DNA of 64,000 nucleotides, from the NCBI GenBank assembly GCA_905221345.1, contig CAJNCW010000003.1, forward strand, positions 227,001 to 291,000. Reading direction: 5' to 3'. Shown here one piece after another: positions 18,750 to 26,795 of the stretch. Numbering within the stretch: the stretch's first letter is position 1; every line of letters begins with the position of its first letter. Made by a program: the position numbers and the translations under genes. Origin of the DNA: a bacterium (GTDB taxonomy: Bacteria > Bacillota > Bacilli > Lactobacillales > Streptococcaceae). The notes beneath the pieces were generated by a model. The model was not told where the DNA came from. It worked only from the letters and a program-made list of their open reading frames with translations, and made no database searches.

Positions 18750-19967
18750 CTAAGCAACAAGACGCTCCTGTTGCTTCTCTTTATTCAAGCGTTTCATTTC
18801 TGCCATTGCAGAATCGAATGTTGCATGTGCGTAATAGTTCAGCGTCATGGCTATATTAGCATGTCCCATAATGTACTGTAATGCCTTTGGATTCATTCCT
18901 GCATTTGCATAGTTGGTACAGAATGTATGTCGCAAACTATGTGGAGTGATGTGTGGCAATTTATCCTCGTTATACTTATTGTATTTCTTAACAAGACCTT
19001 TCATCATGCCGTTGTAATCACTTGCCACTTTTGGATAGTTCTTTCTATTAAGAAAGAGGAAATCACTATATCCATCAATCTCAACACGCTTATCATTCTT
19101 TCGATTCGCTAACACTCGCTTAAATGCTTGATAGGCTTCTTCAACCATAGGAACTTGACGTTCGCCACTTTTGGTCTTTGGTGTTTCAATGTAGTACCCA
19201 ATTTCAGTATCTCTCAATAGCTGATGGTCTATATTGACAAGACGATTCTCAAAATCTAAATCTGGAAGTGTCAAACCACCAAACTCTGAAATACGAAGAC
19301 CTGTTTTTAAGAGTATCAGAATTTCATCATAATTTTTGCTGTAGGTTTTATCAGCTTTTGCAAAGGCTAACAGTTTTTCTTCCTGTTCTTCTGTTAGTAC
19401 GGTCTTAGGGACAGTATCATCATCAAGAACTGCTTTCAGTTGAAAGTCAAATGGATTCTTCCGAACACAATCATCTTGTATAGCAATATAGAATGAAGCC
19501 TTTAAAGAACGTTTGTAGTTATTGATGGTTTGATAAGCATAACCATTTTCACTCATTCTAATAGCCCATTCTTTAGCGTCTGATGGCTTAATACTGTCAA
19601 TACTTCTTACACCTAACTTGTCTTTCTTCAAAATATCCATAAGATATTTGCGTCCAGTTTCAGTGTTTTTTCTAACCTTTGGTCTTTGAGCGTTCTGTTT
19701 TGCGTAAAGCTGGCAGAGTGTCATTTTCTTTCCTACAACATCAATACCATCATGAATGTCTTTCTGTAACTCTGCGATTTTCTCTCTAAGTGAGATACAA
19801 TCACGCTTTCCTGCTGGTACTCGGTCTGTAGCCACAAGTTTCCACGAGTAAACAAATTGCGGTTCTCCAAATGAATCTATATATTTGTATAAGTATCTTC
19901 CGTCTTTTCGTTGGCTCTCTCCAGTCTTTAAGATTCGACCTTTATTGTCACGTCTTTTTTCTGACAT
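18750..19967 (-). CDS. int: Tn916 integrase (tyrosine recombinase)
   Basis: 405 residues, identical in length to Int-Tn916. An N-terminal DR2-binding domain (1-80), a SAM-like core-binding domain, and a C-terminal catalytic domain. Catalytic residues: Arg in TGLRISEFGG, His-Arg in HITPHSLRHTF, His in IMGHANIA, and the nucleophile Tyr in LNYYAHAT. It excises and integrates the element with Xis, using 6-base coupling sequences. Confidence 0.98.
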   Translation of the reverse strand: MSEKRRDNKGRILKTGESQRKDGRYLYKYIDSFGEPQFVYSWKLVATDRVPAGKRDCISLREKIAELQKDIHDGIDVVGKKMTLCQLYAKQNAQRPKVRKNTETGRKYLMDILKKDKLGVRSIDSIKPSDAKEWAIRMSENGYAYQTINNYKRSLKASFYIAIQDDCVRKNPFDFQLKAVLDDDTVPKTVLTEEQEEKLLAFAKADKTYSKNYDEILILLKTGLRISEFGGLTLPDLDFENRLVNIDHQLLRDTEIGYYIETPKTKSGERQVPMVEEAYQAFKRVLANRKNDKRVEIDGYSDFLFLNRKNYPKVASDYNGMMKGLVKKYNKYNEDKLPHITPHSLRHTFCTNYANAGMNPKALQYIMGHANIAMTLNYYAHATFDSAMAEMKRLNKEKQQERLVA

Positions 19968-20048
19968 GGCATTTGCTCCTTTCCTTTATGGAAAGAGCCT
20001 TGATACGACTTAATACTATTTTATCATATACAAGACCCTTTGGCGACG

Positions 20049-20252
20049 CTAGATTGCGTCCAATGTATCTATAATTTTTTCAAATTGTTTTCGTTTAATC
20101 TGAATACGATTGCCATTCATAATCAGCCAATTTGCATTTTTATTTTCCTCTGCCAAGCGTCGTAGCTTGTTTTCGCCAATACGAAAATATTTTGACGCTT
20201 CTTCAATGGTTAGGGTATAACGTTCCCAAATAGGAATGTCAGTCTGCTTCAT
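20049..20252 (-). CDS. xis: Tn916 excisionase
   Basis: 67 residues, the exact family length. A winged-helix Xis domain ([21 protein letters not shown]). It bends DNA at the ends to favour excision. RBS AAAGGAGG. It is read with int from the long leader upstream. Confidence 0.97.
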
Positions 20253-20712
20253 AAAATCCTCCTTTCCAAATCACTTATTTGGATTTCATAAAAGTTGTTT
20301 TACCAGCAATCGAACAGCTTTAGCAAAGCTCACGGGAGTTCCACCCCTGCATGGTTCTCATGTAGCCATACTCATTGCCTGCGACGGTTTTATCACGCTC
20401 GGACTATTGACTGTATGGGAGTATCATTATCACGATAAGAATGTCGTTGCAGGCAATCCTGCTAAAGATTGCTTCTCGGATCACTAACATGAATCGCTCG
20501 CTATCTTTATAAGATAGGTCATGGCGGTTAGTTCCGTTGGCTCTTTTCTTATCGAAACGTATTCGATTACTTTTATTCAGTTTTCAAAGAACAATGGCTC
20601 GTTAGCCTATCAAAACACATTGAAAGCTCAATATGCTTTGGTGGAATAACAAACCTCCCTGTTCGGGAAGCGTGGAATGGTTTAGCACGCTTCCACGAAA
20701 GGAGAGAGGATA
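20253..20712 (-). promoter_or_regulatory. Noncoding leader of xis-int with boxA-like motif and foldable RNA
   Basis: There is no credible gene in these 460 bases. On the minus strand they contain, in order: a hairpin GGAAGCGTG/CACGCTTCC after orf8 (20667-20696); TGTTCTTTGAAAACTGAAT (20593-20575), like the boxA of Firmicutes rRNA operons; a hairpin CTATCTT/AAGATAG; and a long stem between GCAGGCAAT (20449-20457) and ATTGCCTGC (20374-20382). The map name orf5 is used for an open frame in this interval on the plus strand, but that frame crosses the stems. Probably a regulatory leader that couples orf7/orf8 transcription to xis-int. Confidence 0.6.
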
Positions 20713-20943
20713 TTACTTAATTTCAAATGACAAAATCTTTGTAATCAGTCTGGTTTCCATTCTTCCACGTAAGACTTCATCAACGACCATACTTTGATTG
20801 CCATATTCATCTTTCATAAGTCGTAGGGAACGCTTCGTTATGTACCCTCTGTAATGATGTAGAATCTGGTTAATCGCTTCGGTATCGCCATCTGTTGCCT
20901 TTACAATGAGAGGAAAGGGAATCATAGGATATTGTGTTTTCAT
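20713..20943 (-). CDS. orf8: Tn916 Orf8, helix-turn-helix regulator
   Basis: 76 residues, HTH_16-type domain (DGDTEAINQILHHYRGYI). Known in Tn916 to act with Orf7 as a positive regulator of its own promoter, which drives xis and int. It overlaps orf7 by an ATGA. Confidence 0.93.
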   Translation of the reverse strand: MKTQYPMIPFPLIVKATDGDTEAINQILHHYRGYITKRSLRLMKDEYGNQSMVVDEVLRGRMETRLITKILSFEIK

Positions 20944-21362
20944 TCTTCAAATTCCTCCATAAACTTTTTAATTAAGGCTAGTCCACTGGTTCTATGCCGA
21001 TAGACAGTAGAACGGTTCAATTTCAACAGGTCTGCAATTTCTGAATCGCTCATGTCCATAAAGTAAAACAGCAGTAGAATTTCACGTTTCTTGTCTGGCA
21101 ACTCACGTAATGCTTCACTCAACAAATCATTTTCAACGCCTACTGATAACCCATTGAGTGTAAAAATCTGAAAGTCAGTTGAATAGTTATCTGTTGTCGC
21201 AAACTGGCTAACAAGATAATCGCCAACATCCGAAAAGGACACCTCACGCTTTGCAATCCTTGAAAGATAAAGCATATAATTCTTTCGCTCGTCTTCCATA
21301 GCACGTTTACAGATATAGTCAAACTGATTTTCTATTGTGGTCTGAAAAGAAGATGGTTTCAT
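20940..21362 (-). CDS. orf7: Tn916 Orf7, sigma-70 region 4-like activator
   Basis: 140 residues from ATG 21362, preceded by GGGGGTGAG; a GTG three codons upstream overlaps that ribosome site and is unlikely. The C-terminal sigma region 4 HTH is visible (LPDKKREILLLFYFMDMSDSEIADLL ... STVYRHR). It activates transcription into orf8, xis and int after tet(M) read-through. Confidence 0.95.
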   Translation of the reverse strand: MKPSSFQTTIENQFDYICKRAMEDERKNYMLYLSRIAKREVSFSDVGDYLVSQFATTDNYSTDFQIFTLNGLSVGVENDLLSEALRELPDKKREILLLFYFMDMSDSEIADLLKLNRSTVYRHRTSGLALIKKFMEEFEE

Positions 21363-21497
21363 GTTTCTCACCCCCTTTCTGTCTAGGAAAGGAAGTGAGC
21401 CTTGCTCGTTTATCTCCTTTCACTCTTAGTCCCAATGTGAAAGGGGGATTTGTTGCATTACTGATAAATAAACTTTGTAAAAAAGTTCTGAATAGCC

Positions 21498-21540
21498 AAA
21501 AAAGCATATAAACAGATTTATTTCTCTGTTTACATGCTTC
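21498..21540 (-). terminator. Terminator upstream of orf7
   Basis: AGCATATAAACAGA (21503) pairs with TCTGTTTACATGCT (21525). On the minus strand it is followed by T6. It would stop transcripts entering orf7 from tet(M)/orf6 unless they read through, consistent with the known inducible read-through control. Confidence 0.8.
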
Positions 21541-21866
21541 TGTTATTCTATCTATATGATTTATAAAACCACATTGGTGGACGTACTTATCTATTGCAGA
21601 TAGACGACTTTTTTTGACAAGAACCCAATGTAAGGAAATTTATTGTATATGATGTACTTCATGGCGACGTTGACCTCCAACAAACCGCCATTTGGAAGTA
21701 ATATACAATATTTTAACAGCGTAAATAGCACTACCATATAACGGTTTTTTTTATTGGCGTTTAGTAGTGCTTTTTATTAAATATAAACCTATAAACCATA
21801 TAACACGTTTTTCTATACCTGTTTTTAATTCAGTAGGAACAATAAAATGTATAGAGGTGGTCTACT
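21541..21866. promoter_or_regulatory. orf7/orf9 control region with long hairpins
   Basis: No gene. Contains (1) a long imperfect palindrome 21641-21710: TATTGTATAT with ATATACAATA, ACTTC with GAAGT, ATGGCG with CGCCAT; (2) a plus-strand terminator, AGCACTAC (21727) with GTAGTGCT (21764) and T5. The promoters of orf7 (minus) and orf9 (plus) must lie here. RBS AGAGGTGG precedes orf9. Confidence 0.6.
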
Positions 21867-22220
21867 ATGCGTAAAAAAGAAGATAAATATGATTTTAGAG
21901 CCTTTGGTTTAGCCATTAAAGAAGCTCGATTGAAACGAGGTTTAACTCGTGAACAAGTGGGAGCATTGATTGAAATTGACCCACGGTACTTAACTAATAT
22001 TGAAAATAAAGGGCAACACCCCAGCATACAAGTTCTTTATGACCTTGTATCGTTACTTCATGTTTCCGTTGATGAATTTTTCTTACCTGCTAATAACTTG
22101 GTAAAAAGCACCCGACGATTACAGATAGAGAAATACATGGATAGCTTTACAGACAAAGAACTATCCTTAATGGAATCTTTAGCCAGCGGTATCAACGAAG
22201 CAAGAAACATCGAAGACTAA
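21867..22220 (+). CDS. orf9: Tn916 Orf9, XRE-family repressor
   Basis: 117 residues; Cro/CI HTH at 12-66 ([29 protein letters not shown]). The only transfer-region gene of Tn916 facing the other way. Known model: it represses the orf7 promoter, and antisense transcripts from tet(M) reduce its expression when tetracycline is present. Confidence 0.95.
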   Translation: MRKKEDKYDFRAFGLAIKEARLKRGLTREQVGALIEIDPRYLTNIENKGQHPSIQVLYDLVSLLHVSVDEFFLPANNLVKSTRRLQIEKYMDSFTDKELSLMESLASGINEARNIED

Positions 22221-22245
22221 TTAAAAGAATCCATACATAACGGAA

Positions 22246-22290
22246 AGAGCCGATAAAATGAGATTGTATTAATCTCATTTTATCGGCTCT
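22246..22290. terminator. Hairpin between convergent orf9 and orf6
   Basis: A perfect 20-bp stem (22246-22265 with 22271-22290) and a 5-base loop. No long T run, so termination may be partial, which suits controlled read-through from tet(M) toward orf7. Confidence 0.75.
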
Positions 22291-22468
22291 GCGTCTTTGC
22301 GTCTGGCTCTGTAATCACAGTTACTTTGAACTGCTTTATTTCAATTAAATTTTCTTGTCTGCATTTCGGACAATAGAGGGGGAATTTTTTTAATTCAGTA
22401 TCTTCCCTTATCTTTAATCGTGTTTTATTTCCACATACAGGACACAATATCCACTTGTAGTTTATAAT
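22280..22468 (-). CDS. orf6: Tn916 Orf6, cysteine-rich KTR protein (non-ATG start)
   Basis: About 61 residues beginning NYKWILCPVCGNKTR, with two CPxC pairs (CPVC and CPKC) suggesting a zinc ribbon. It ends at TAA 22280. GGAGGAG at 22475-22481 is ideally placed for ATT 22466-22468 or the next codon, ATA 22463-22465; there is no ATG. Function unknown. It lies downstream of tet(M) and is probably co-transcribed. Confidence 0.75.
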   Translation of the reverse strand: MINYKWILCPVCGNKTRLKIREDTELKKFPLYCPKCRQENLIEIKQFKVTVITEPDAKTQSR

Positions 22469-22565
22469 AACTATCTCCTCCTTTACACTTTAATTCAAAT
22501 CTTTATTAAAAAATATTTCATCTTATTTAACAAGAAACCATATTTATATAACAACATAAAATACA

Positions 22566-24485
22566 CTAAGTTATTTTATTGAACATATATCGTACTTTAT
22601 CTATCCGACTATTTGGACGACGGGGCTGGCAAACAGGTTCACCGGTAGTAACATGGTACCCTTTTAACTCTGTTAAACAAACACTACGTCCATTTGTAAA
22701 GAAAGTTAAATCACTACGATATTCTTGAATACACCGAGCAGGGATTTCTCCACTAAGAATGACCTCATTATTTTTCAATTGAGTGTCTACGATGTTCGCA
22801 CAATATTTAGGAGCATCGTTGTATGCTCGTGAAAGATATTCCTTTGGCGCATAAATTTTAAAACTAAGATATGGCTCTAACAATTCTGTTCCAGCTTTTT
22901 TTAAGACTTGTTCCAATACAATAGGAGCAAGCATCCGAAAATCTGCTGGGGTACTAACAGGGCTATAGTATAAGCCATACTTAAAACAGATTTTACAGTC
23001 CGTCACATTCCAACCATACAATCCTTGTTCACAGCCATAGCGTATCCCCTCCATAACTGCATTTTGAAACGATTGATTTAAGTATCCAAGAGAAACCGAG
23101 CTCTCATACTGTACTCCGCTCCCTAATGGAAGCTGTGCTACAGATAGACCAATGGAAGCCCAGAAAGGATTCGGTGGAACTTCGATGTGAATGGTATACT
23201 CTGCTTTTTTTAACGGTCTTTCCATATAAATGACTGTAGGCTCTTTTATTTCTATCTCCACATGATACTTTTCTTGCAGCAGAGCACAAGTCACTTCCAT
23301 TTGTACTTTCCCTAAGAAAGAAAGTATGATTTCATGTGTCGCAGAATCCACATAATATCGCAGAAGCGGGTCACTGTCGGAGATTTCTAAAAGTGCATCA
23401 AGTAACATTTCCCTTTGTTGAGGTTTGCTCGGTTCAACAGTCGTTTGCAGCAGAGGGAGGGGATTTTCAATTCTCTCTCTCTGTGGCAATAGCTTTGTAT
23501 CTCCAAGAACACTATTTAACTTCAAAAACTCATTCTGCAAAATAACAATTTCCCCGGAATAAGCCTTATCAATTTTACATAATTCACCATTTATTGAAGT
23601 ATACATTTCTGTAATTTTTATTTTTTCCTTTTCCGATATTCTAACCGAATCTCGCAAATGCAGTACGCCACTATAAAGACGTATATATGCAAGACGCTGT
23701 CTTTTTTCCGAATACTCAATTTTGAAAACTTTTCCGCAAAGTTCAGACGGACCTCGATGTGTTGATGAATAAAATTTATTAGTAATAACTTCTATAAGGT
23801 TATCAATCCCTATATTACTTTTTGCACTTCCATGATAAAGAGGGAACAGAGAACAATTCTGAAATCTTATGCTTTCCTCTTGTTCGAGTTCCAATGCTTC
23901 TAATGATTTACCGGACATATATTTCTCTAAAAGGTCATCGTTTCCCTCTATTACCGTATCCCATTGTTCAGATTCGGTAAAGTTCGTCACACACATATTA
24001 GGATACAGTTCTACCTTCTGTTTGATTACAATTTCGGCAGAAAGTTTCTCTTTAATATCCTGATAAACCGTTGATAAATCAATTCCATTTTGGTCAATCT
24101 TATTGATAAAAAAGATTGTGGGAATCCCCATTTTCCTAAGTGCATGAAATAATATACGAGTTTGTGCTTGTACGCCATCTTTTGCAGAAATCAGTAGAAT
24201 TGCCCCATCTAAAACTGATAATGAACGATATACTTCTGCTAAGAAATCCATATGTCCTGGCGTGTCTATGATGTTCACCTTCGTATTTTCCCACTGAAAA
24301 GAGGTTATTCCTGTCTGAATTGTAATTCCTCTCTGACGTTCTAAAAGCGTATTATCCGTCCTCGTTGTACCTTTGTCCACGCTTCCTAATTCTGTAATCG
24401 CTCCACTGTTATATAATAAGCTTTCTGTTAAGGTAGTTTTTCCTGCATCAACATGAGCTAAAACTCCAATATTAATAATTTTCAT
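22566..24485 (-). CDS. tet(M): Tetracycline resistance ribosomal protection protein Tet(M)
   Basis: 639 residues from ATG 24485 after GGAGG; exact family length. EF-G-like GTPase: G1 AHVDAGKTT, switch [11 protein letters not shown]4 NKID. It binds the ribosome and removes tetracycline in a GTP-dependent way. Expression is controlled by the leader upstream (orf12 plus hairpins). Confidence 0.99.
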   Translation of the reverse strand: MKIINIGVLAHVDAGKTTLTESLLYNSGAITELGSVDKGTTRTDNTLLERQRGITIQTGITSFQWENTKVNIIDTPGHMDFLAEVYRSLSVLDGAILLISAKDGVQAQTRILFHALRKMGIPTIFFINKIDQNGIDLSTVYQDIKEKLSAEIVIKQKVELYPNMCVTNFTESEQWDTVIEGNDDLLEKYMSGKSLEALELEQEESIRFQNCSLFPLYHGSAKSNIGIDNLIEVITNKFYSSTHRGPSELCGKVFKIEYSEKRQRLAYIRLYSGVLHLRDSVRISEKEKIKITEMYTSINGELCKIDKAYSGEIVILQNEFLKLNSVLGDTKLLPQRERIENPLPLLQTTVEPSKPQQREMLLDALLEISDSDPLLRYYVDSATHEIILSFLGKVQMEVTCALLQEKYHVEIEIKEPTVIYMERPLKKAEYTIHIEVPPNPFWASIGLSVAQLPLGSGVQYESSVSLGYLNQSFQNAVMEGIRYGCEQGLYGWNVTDCKICFKYGLYYSPVSTPADFRMLAPIVLEQVLKKAGTELLEPYLSFKIYAPKEYLSRAYNDAPKYCANIVDTQLKNNEVILSGEIPARCIQEYRSDLTFFTNGRSVCLTELKGYHVTTGEPVCQPRRPNSRIDKVRYMFNKIT

Positions 24486-24500
24486 GTGATTTTCCTCCAT

Positions 24501-24587
24501 TCAAAAACCCAAAAGGGCATAAAAATCCCAGTGATAAATACTTTTATCACTGGGATTTTTATGCATAACCATAGGTATACAAAGCAT
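24501..24587 (-). CDS. orf12: tet(M) leader peptide (Orf12)
   Basis: 28 residues, MLCIPMVMHKNPSDK ... LLGF. Translation through it is thought to melt the attenuator hairpin at 24521-24560, which lies inside this ORF, when tetracycline slows ribosomes and charged tRNA accumulates. It ends just before the tet(M) ribosome site. Confidence 0.85.
   Translation of the reverse strand: MLCIPMVMHKNPSDKSIYHWDFYALLGF
24521..24560 (-). terminator. tet(M) attenuator hairpin
   Basis: A perfect 18-bp stem (24521-24538 with 24543-24560), 4-base loop and terminal T5 on the minus strand, inside orf12. Confidence 0.9.
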
Positions 24588-24622
24588 ACAGATATTCTCT
24601 GGATACTTTAGAATCACATGAT

Positions 24623-24725
24623 AAAGGTATTCTTAAACTGGGTACAAAAAACTAAGCCCTCCTAAAAAAGGACATCCAATTATTTGTTCCCACTATCAAA
24701 TTGACAGTTTATTTAAGAATACCTT
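24623..24725 (-). promoter_or_regulatory. tet(M) leader long stem
   Basis: CAGTTTATTTAAGAATACCTT (24705-24725) pairs, apart from a 3-base bulge, with AAAGGTATTCTTAAACTG (24623-24640). This forms a second, upstream leader structure that encloses a C/T-rich loop. Confidence 0.7.
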
Positions 24726-24732
24726 GCCGCAT
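24709..24732 (-). CDS. Possible 7-residue leader peptide in the tet(M) mRNA
   Basis: AAAAGGAG precedes ATG 24732 by 8 bases; the frame reads MRQGILK and stops at 24709. Most of its codons lie in the 5' arm of the long leader stem, so a ribosome on it would open that stem. Expression is inferred from the ribosome site only. Confidence 0.45.
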   Translation of the reverse strand: MRQGILK

Positions 24733-24763
24733 ATTTATTAACTCCTTTTAAATAGATACTTAA

Positions 24764-24792
24764 ATTATAGCACGTAAGAGCATATTTGTAAA
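24764..24792 (-). promoter_or_regulatory. tet(M) promoter
   Basis: On the minus strand TTTACA (24792-24787), a 17-base spacer and a perfect TATAAT (24769-24764). Confidence 0.8.
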
Positions 24793-24861
24793 GGAATCTC
24801 CAATTTTTTATCAAAGAGAGTACGTGATTACAAAATAGCTGTAATAATGTACCAATATTTG

Positions 24862-25797
24862 TTATTCTATAATCTTCCAATTACTCCCGTTCTTTTCAAG
24901 TACCAAATCAAATTGAGATACCTGCGTTGCTTTGGTCTGCTGGTCGATATACTCCACTGTCAGCGATACCGTGACTTGATTATCCTTACGATTGTGAATA
25001 GGATTTACCAGTTCTTGAAAGATGTACTCTTTTCCGATTGGTTTTAATATCCCGTCATTCACATAGTAGGAAAGTTCACTGGCTGTCGCTGTAGGATAGA
25101 GCTTGAAGAACGTCGTTAAAAACTCATTGATTTCATTGGTTGTAATGGAATCAACCGTCCCCTCACTTTCAATGGCTTTTGGTTTATAACTTGATTTCTT
25201 AGGTATGTTGGTAATGGTCGGATTCTTAACCAGTACCATATTTCCAGAACCATCTACATAGACACTCACTATATAAGCAGAGTGGACGGTCTTTGTATTT
25301 TCTCCCTCTGTAATGAGCTGGTCTACACTGTAGGTTACATTAAACTCATTGTCGCCAGTTGGCTCTACCGTCCATATCTGAAATCCTCTTACAGAAGACG
25401 ATACAGGAATATCTTTGCGTACTGTATCAACATTGAGAGCTTGAAGTTCATCTGTCAGATAGCCTTTTAGACTTTCCATTCGATTATCAATGGACTTATC
25501 GGATTGCTCCCATGAATAGTAGACTTTCGCAAAGTTCTCTACAAAATTTTCTACATGATGAGTATCAACGTATTCCTTTTCTATGATAGTTGTTTCGTGA
25601 ATAGTATGAGTATCTATAGCTGTAAAGTGCTTGAATATCGCAAAGCTGAAACTAAGCCCTAAAAGTACCCACAAGGCAATCACAACCTTTTTATGAGGAT
25701 TGACCTTATAGTAGACACGAGGTTTCTTTTCCTTTGGTATCTGTTTTTCTTTATTCTGATTTTTTCTAAATTTCATCATTAAATCTTCCTTTCTCAT
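24862..25797 (-). CDS. orf13: Tn916 Orf13, conjugation protein TcpC (VirB8-like)
   Basis: 311 residues with one membrane segment (about 37-57), then two NTF2-like domains. TcpC-family bitopic protein of the mating channel. Its ATG overlaps the orf14 stop (ATGA). An alternative start at 25779 after AAAGGAAG would remove six residues. Confidence 0.93.
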   Translation of the reverse strand: MRKEDLMMKFRKNQNKEKQIPKEKKPRVYYKVNPHKKVVIALWVLLGLSFSFAIFKHFTAIDTHTIHETTIIEKEYVDTHHVENFVENFAKVYYSWEQSDKSIDNRMESLKGYLTDELQALNVDTVRKDIPVSSSVRGFQIWTVEPTGDNEFNVTYSVDQLITEGENTKTVHSAYIVSVYVDGSGNMVLVKNPTITNIPKKSSYKPKAIESEGTVDSITTNEINEFLTTFFKLYPTATASELSYYVNDGILKPIGKEYIFQELVNPIHNRKDNQVTVSLTVEYIDQQTKATQVSQFDLVLEKNGSNWKIIE

Positions 25798-26795
25798 TGT
25801 TTGATTCGTCCTGCTCCCACTAAATGCTGTTGCCAGTAGGGGCTTGTTAAGTCGGCATAACCGATTGGGTCGCCTGCATGAAACATACGGTTATTGCCAA
25901 GGTATATCCCAACATGAGTAATATAAGAGCCAGCGTTATAGGTAGAATGAAAGAAAACCAAATCGCCAGCTTGTGCTTCCGATAGTGGGATATGCTGGGT
26001 CACATCATATTGCTGTTGTGCGGTTCGTGGTAAGTTAATTCCAGCTTTTCCATACGTCCATTGTGTCAGTCCGCTACAATCAAAAGAAGTAGTCGGGGAA
26101 GCTCCACCGTAAACGTATCGCCAGCCCTCATATTTCAGTGCTTCGTCCATGATGGCTTGTACCGTATCATCATCAAACTCTGTTGTGACAAGATACTGCG
26201 TTACCAGTTGCACATAAAACATATTGCCATAGTTGTATCGCCAGCCCCCATTGATAGGTATGGCTATGGGATTGGGGTAAGACACTTTTTCGCCACCTGA
26301 ATACTCTTTTGAGAAACTTTGAGCCAGTTCAAAGGTATATTTATTTCCACGATTAGCCACATACCCTAAGAAACCACCACCATAATTGTAGGACTGGATA
26401 ACCGATTCTAAATCTACACTGAGCCTTTCGCTACTGGCTAATAATTCACTGAAATACTTCACACCTTGCTTAATGGATTCTTCTGTACTCAATGAATTAG
26501 GTGGAAGACCGAGGGATTCCGAGGACTGCATAACATCTTCCGCAGTACCGCCCGATTCCACCTGTATAATCGCAAGAAGTATGTTGACATATTCTTCAAC
26601 GCCATATTCTTTGGCATATTTTTCTACCATAGGCTTATGAGCCAGCACTTCTGCGGAAACATTCACACCTCCATAATGAATATTGGAAATTCCGCTGTCC
26701 TGTTCATCTGAAAATAAAATGGCAACAAACAGAAGCAGTGAGAAGACCATCAAGAATAATCCAGAACCACCAATCACTAAAGTTTTCAACTTCAT
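25794..26795 (-). CDS. orf14: Tn916 Orf14, bifunctional peptidoglycan hydrolase (CwlT-like)
   Basis: 333 residues: N-terminal membrane segment (8-28), lysozyme-like domain (about 55-190, ILLAIIQVESGG with catalytic Glu), and NlpC/P60 endopeptidase (about 215-333, SFDCSGLTQW with catalytic Cys, THVGIYLG with His). It opens the wall for the conjugation apparatus. ATGA overlaps on both sides. Confidence 0.95.
   Translation of the reverse strand: MKLKTLVIGGSGLFLMVFSLLLFVAILFSDEQDSGISNIHYGGVNVSAEVLAHKPMVEKYAKEYGVEEYVNILLAIIQVESGGTAEDVMQSSESLGLPPNSLSTEESIKQGVKYFSELLASSERLSVDLESVIQSYNYGGGFLGYVANRGNKYTFELAQSFSKEYSGGEKVSYPNPIAIPINGGWRYNYGNMFYVQLVTQYLVTTEFDDDTVQAIMDEALKYEGWRYVYGGASPTTSFDCSGLTQWTYGKAGINLPRTAQQQYDVTQHIPLSEAQAGDLVFFHSTYNAGSYITHVGIYLGNNRMFHAGDPIGYADLTSPYWQQHLVGAGRIKQ

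Noticed and set aside
20236..20487. 83-residue plus-strand open frame (the interval named orf5 in Tn916 maps)
   Set aside because: It starts inside xis, has no ribosome site, and runs through the paired arms of the xis-int leader RNA, so it is more likely noncoding.
21319..21507. 62-residue minus-strand frame upstream of orf7 (possible orf10)
   Set aside because: Overlaps the orf7 start in another frame, low complexity and no clear ribosome site.
24847..25047. Plus-strand open frame opposite orf13
   Set aside because: Antisense shadow of the conserved orf13 coding sequence.
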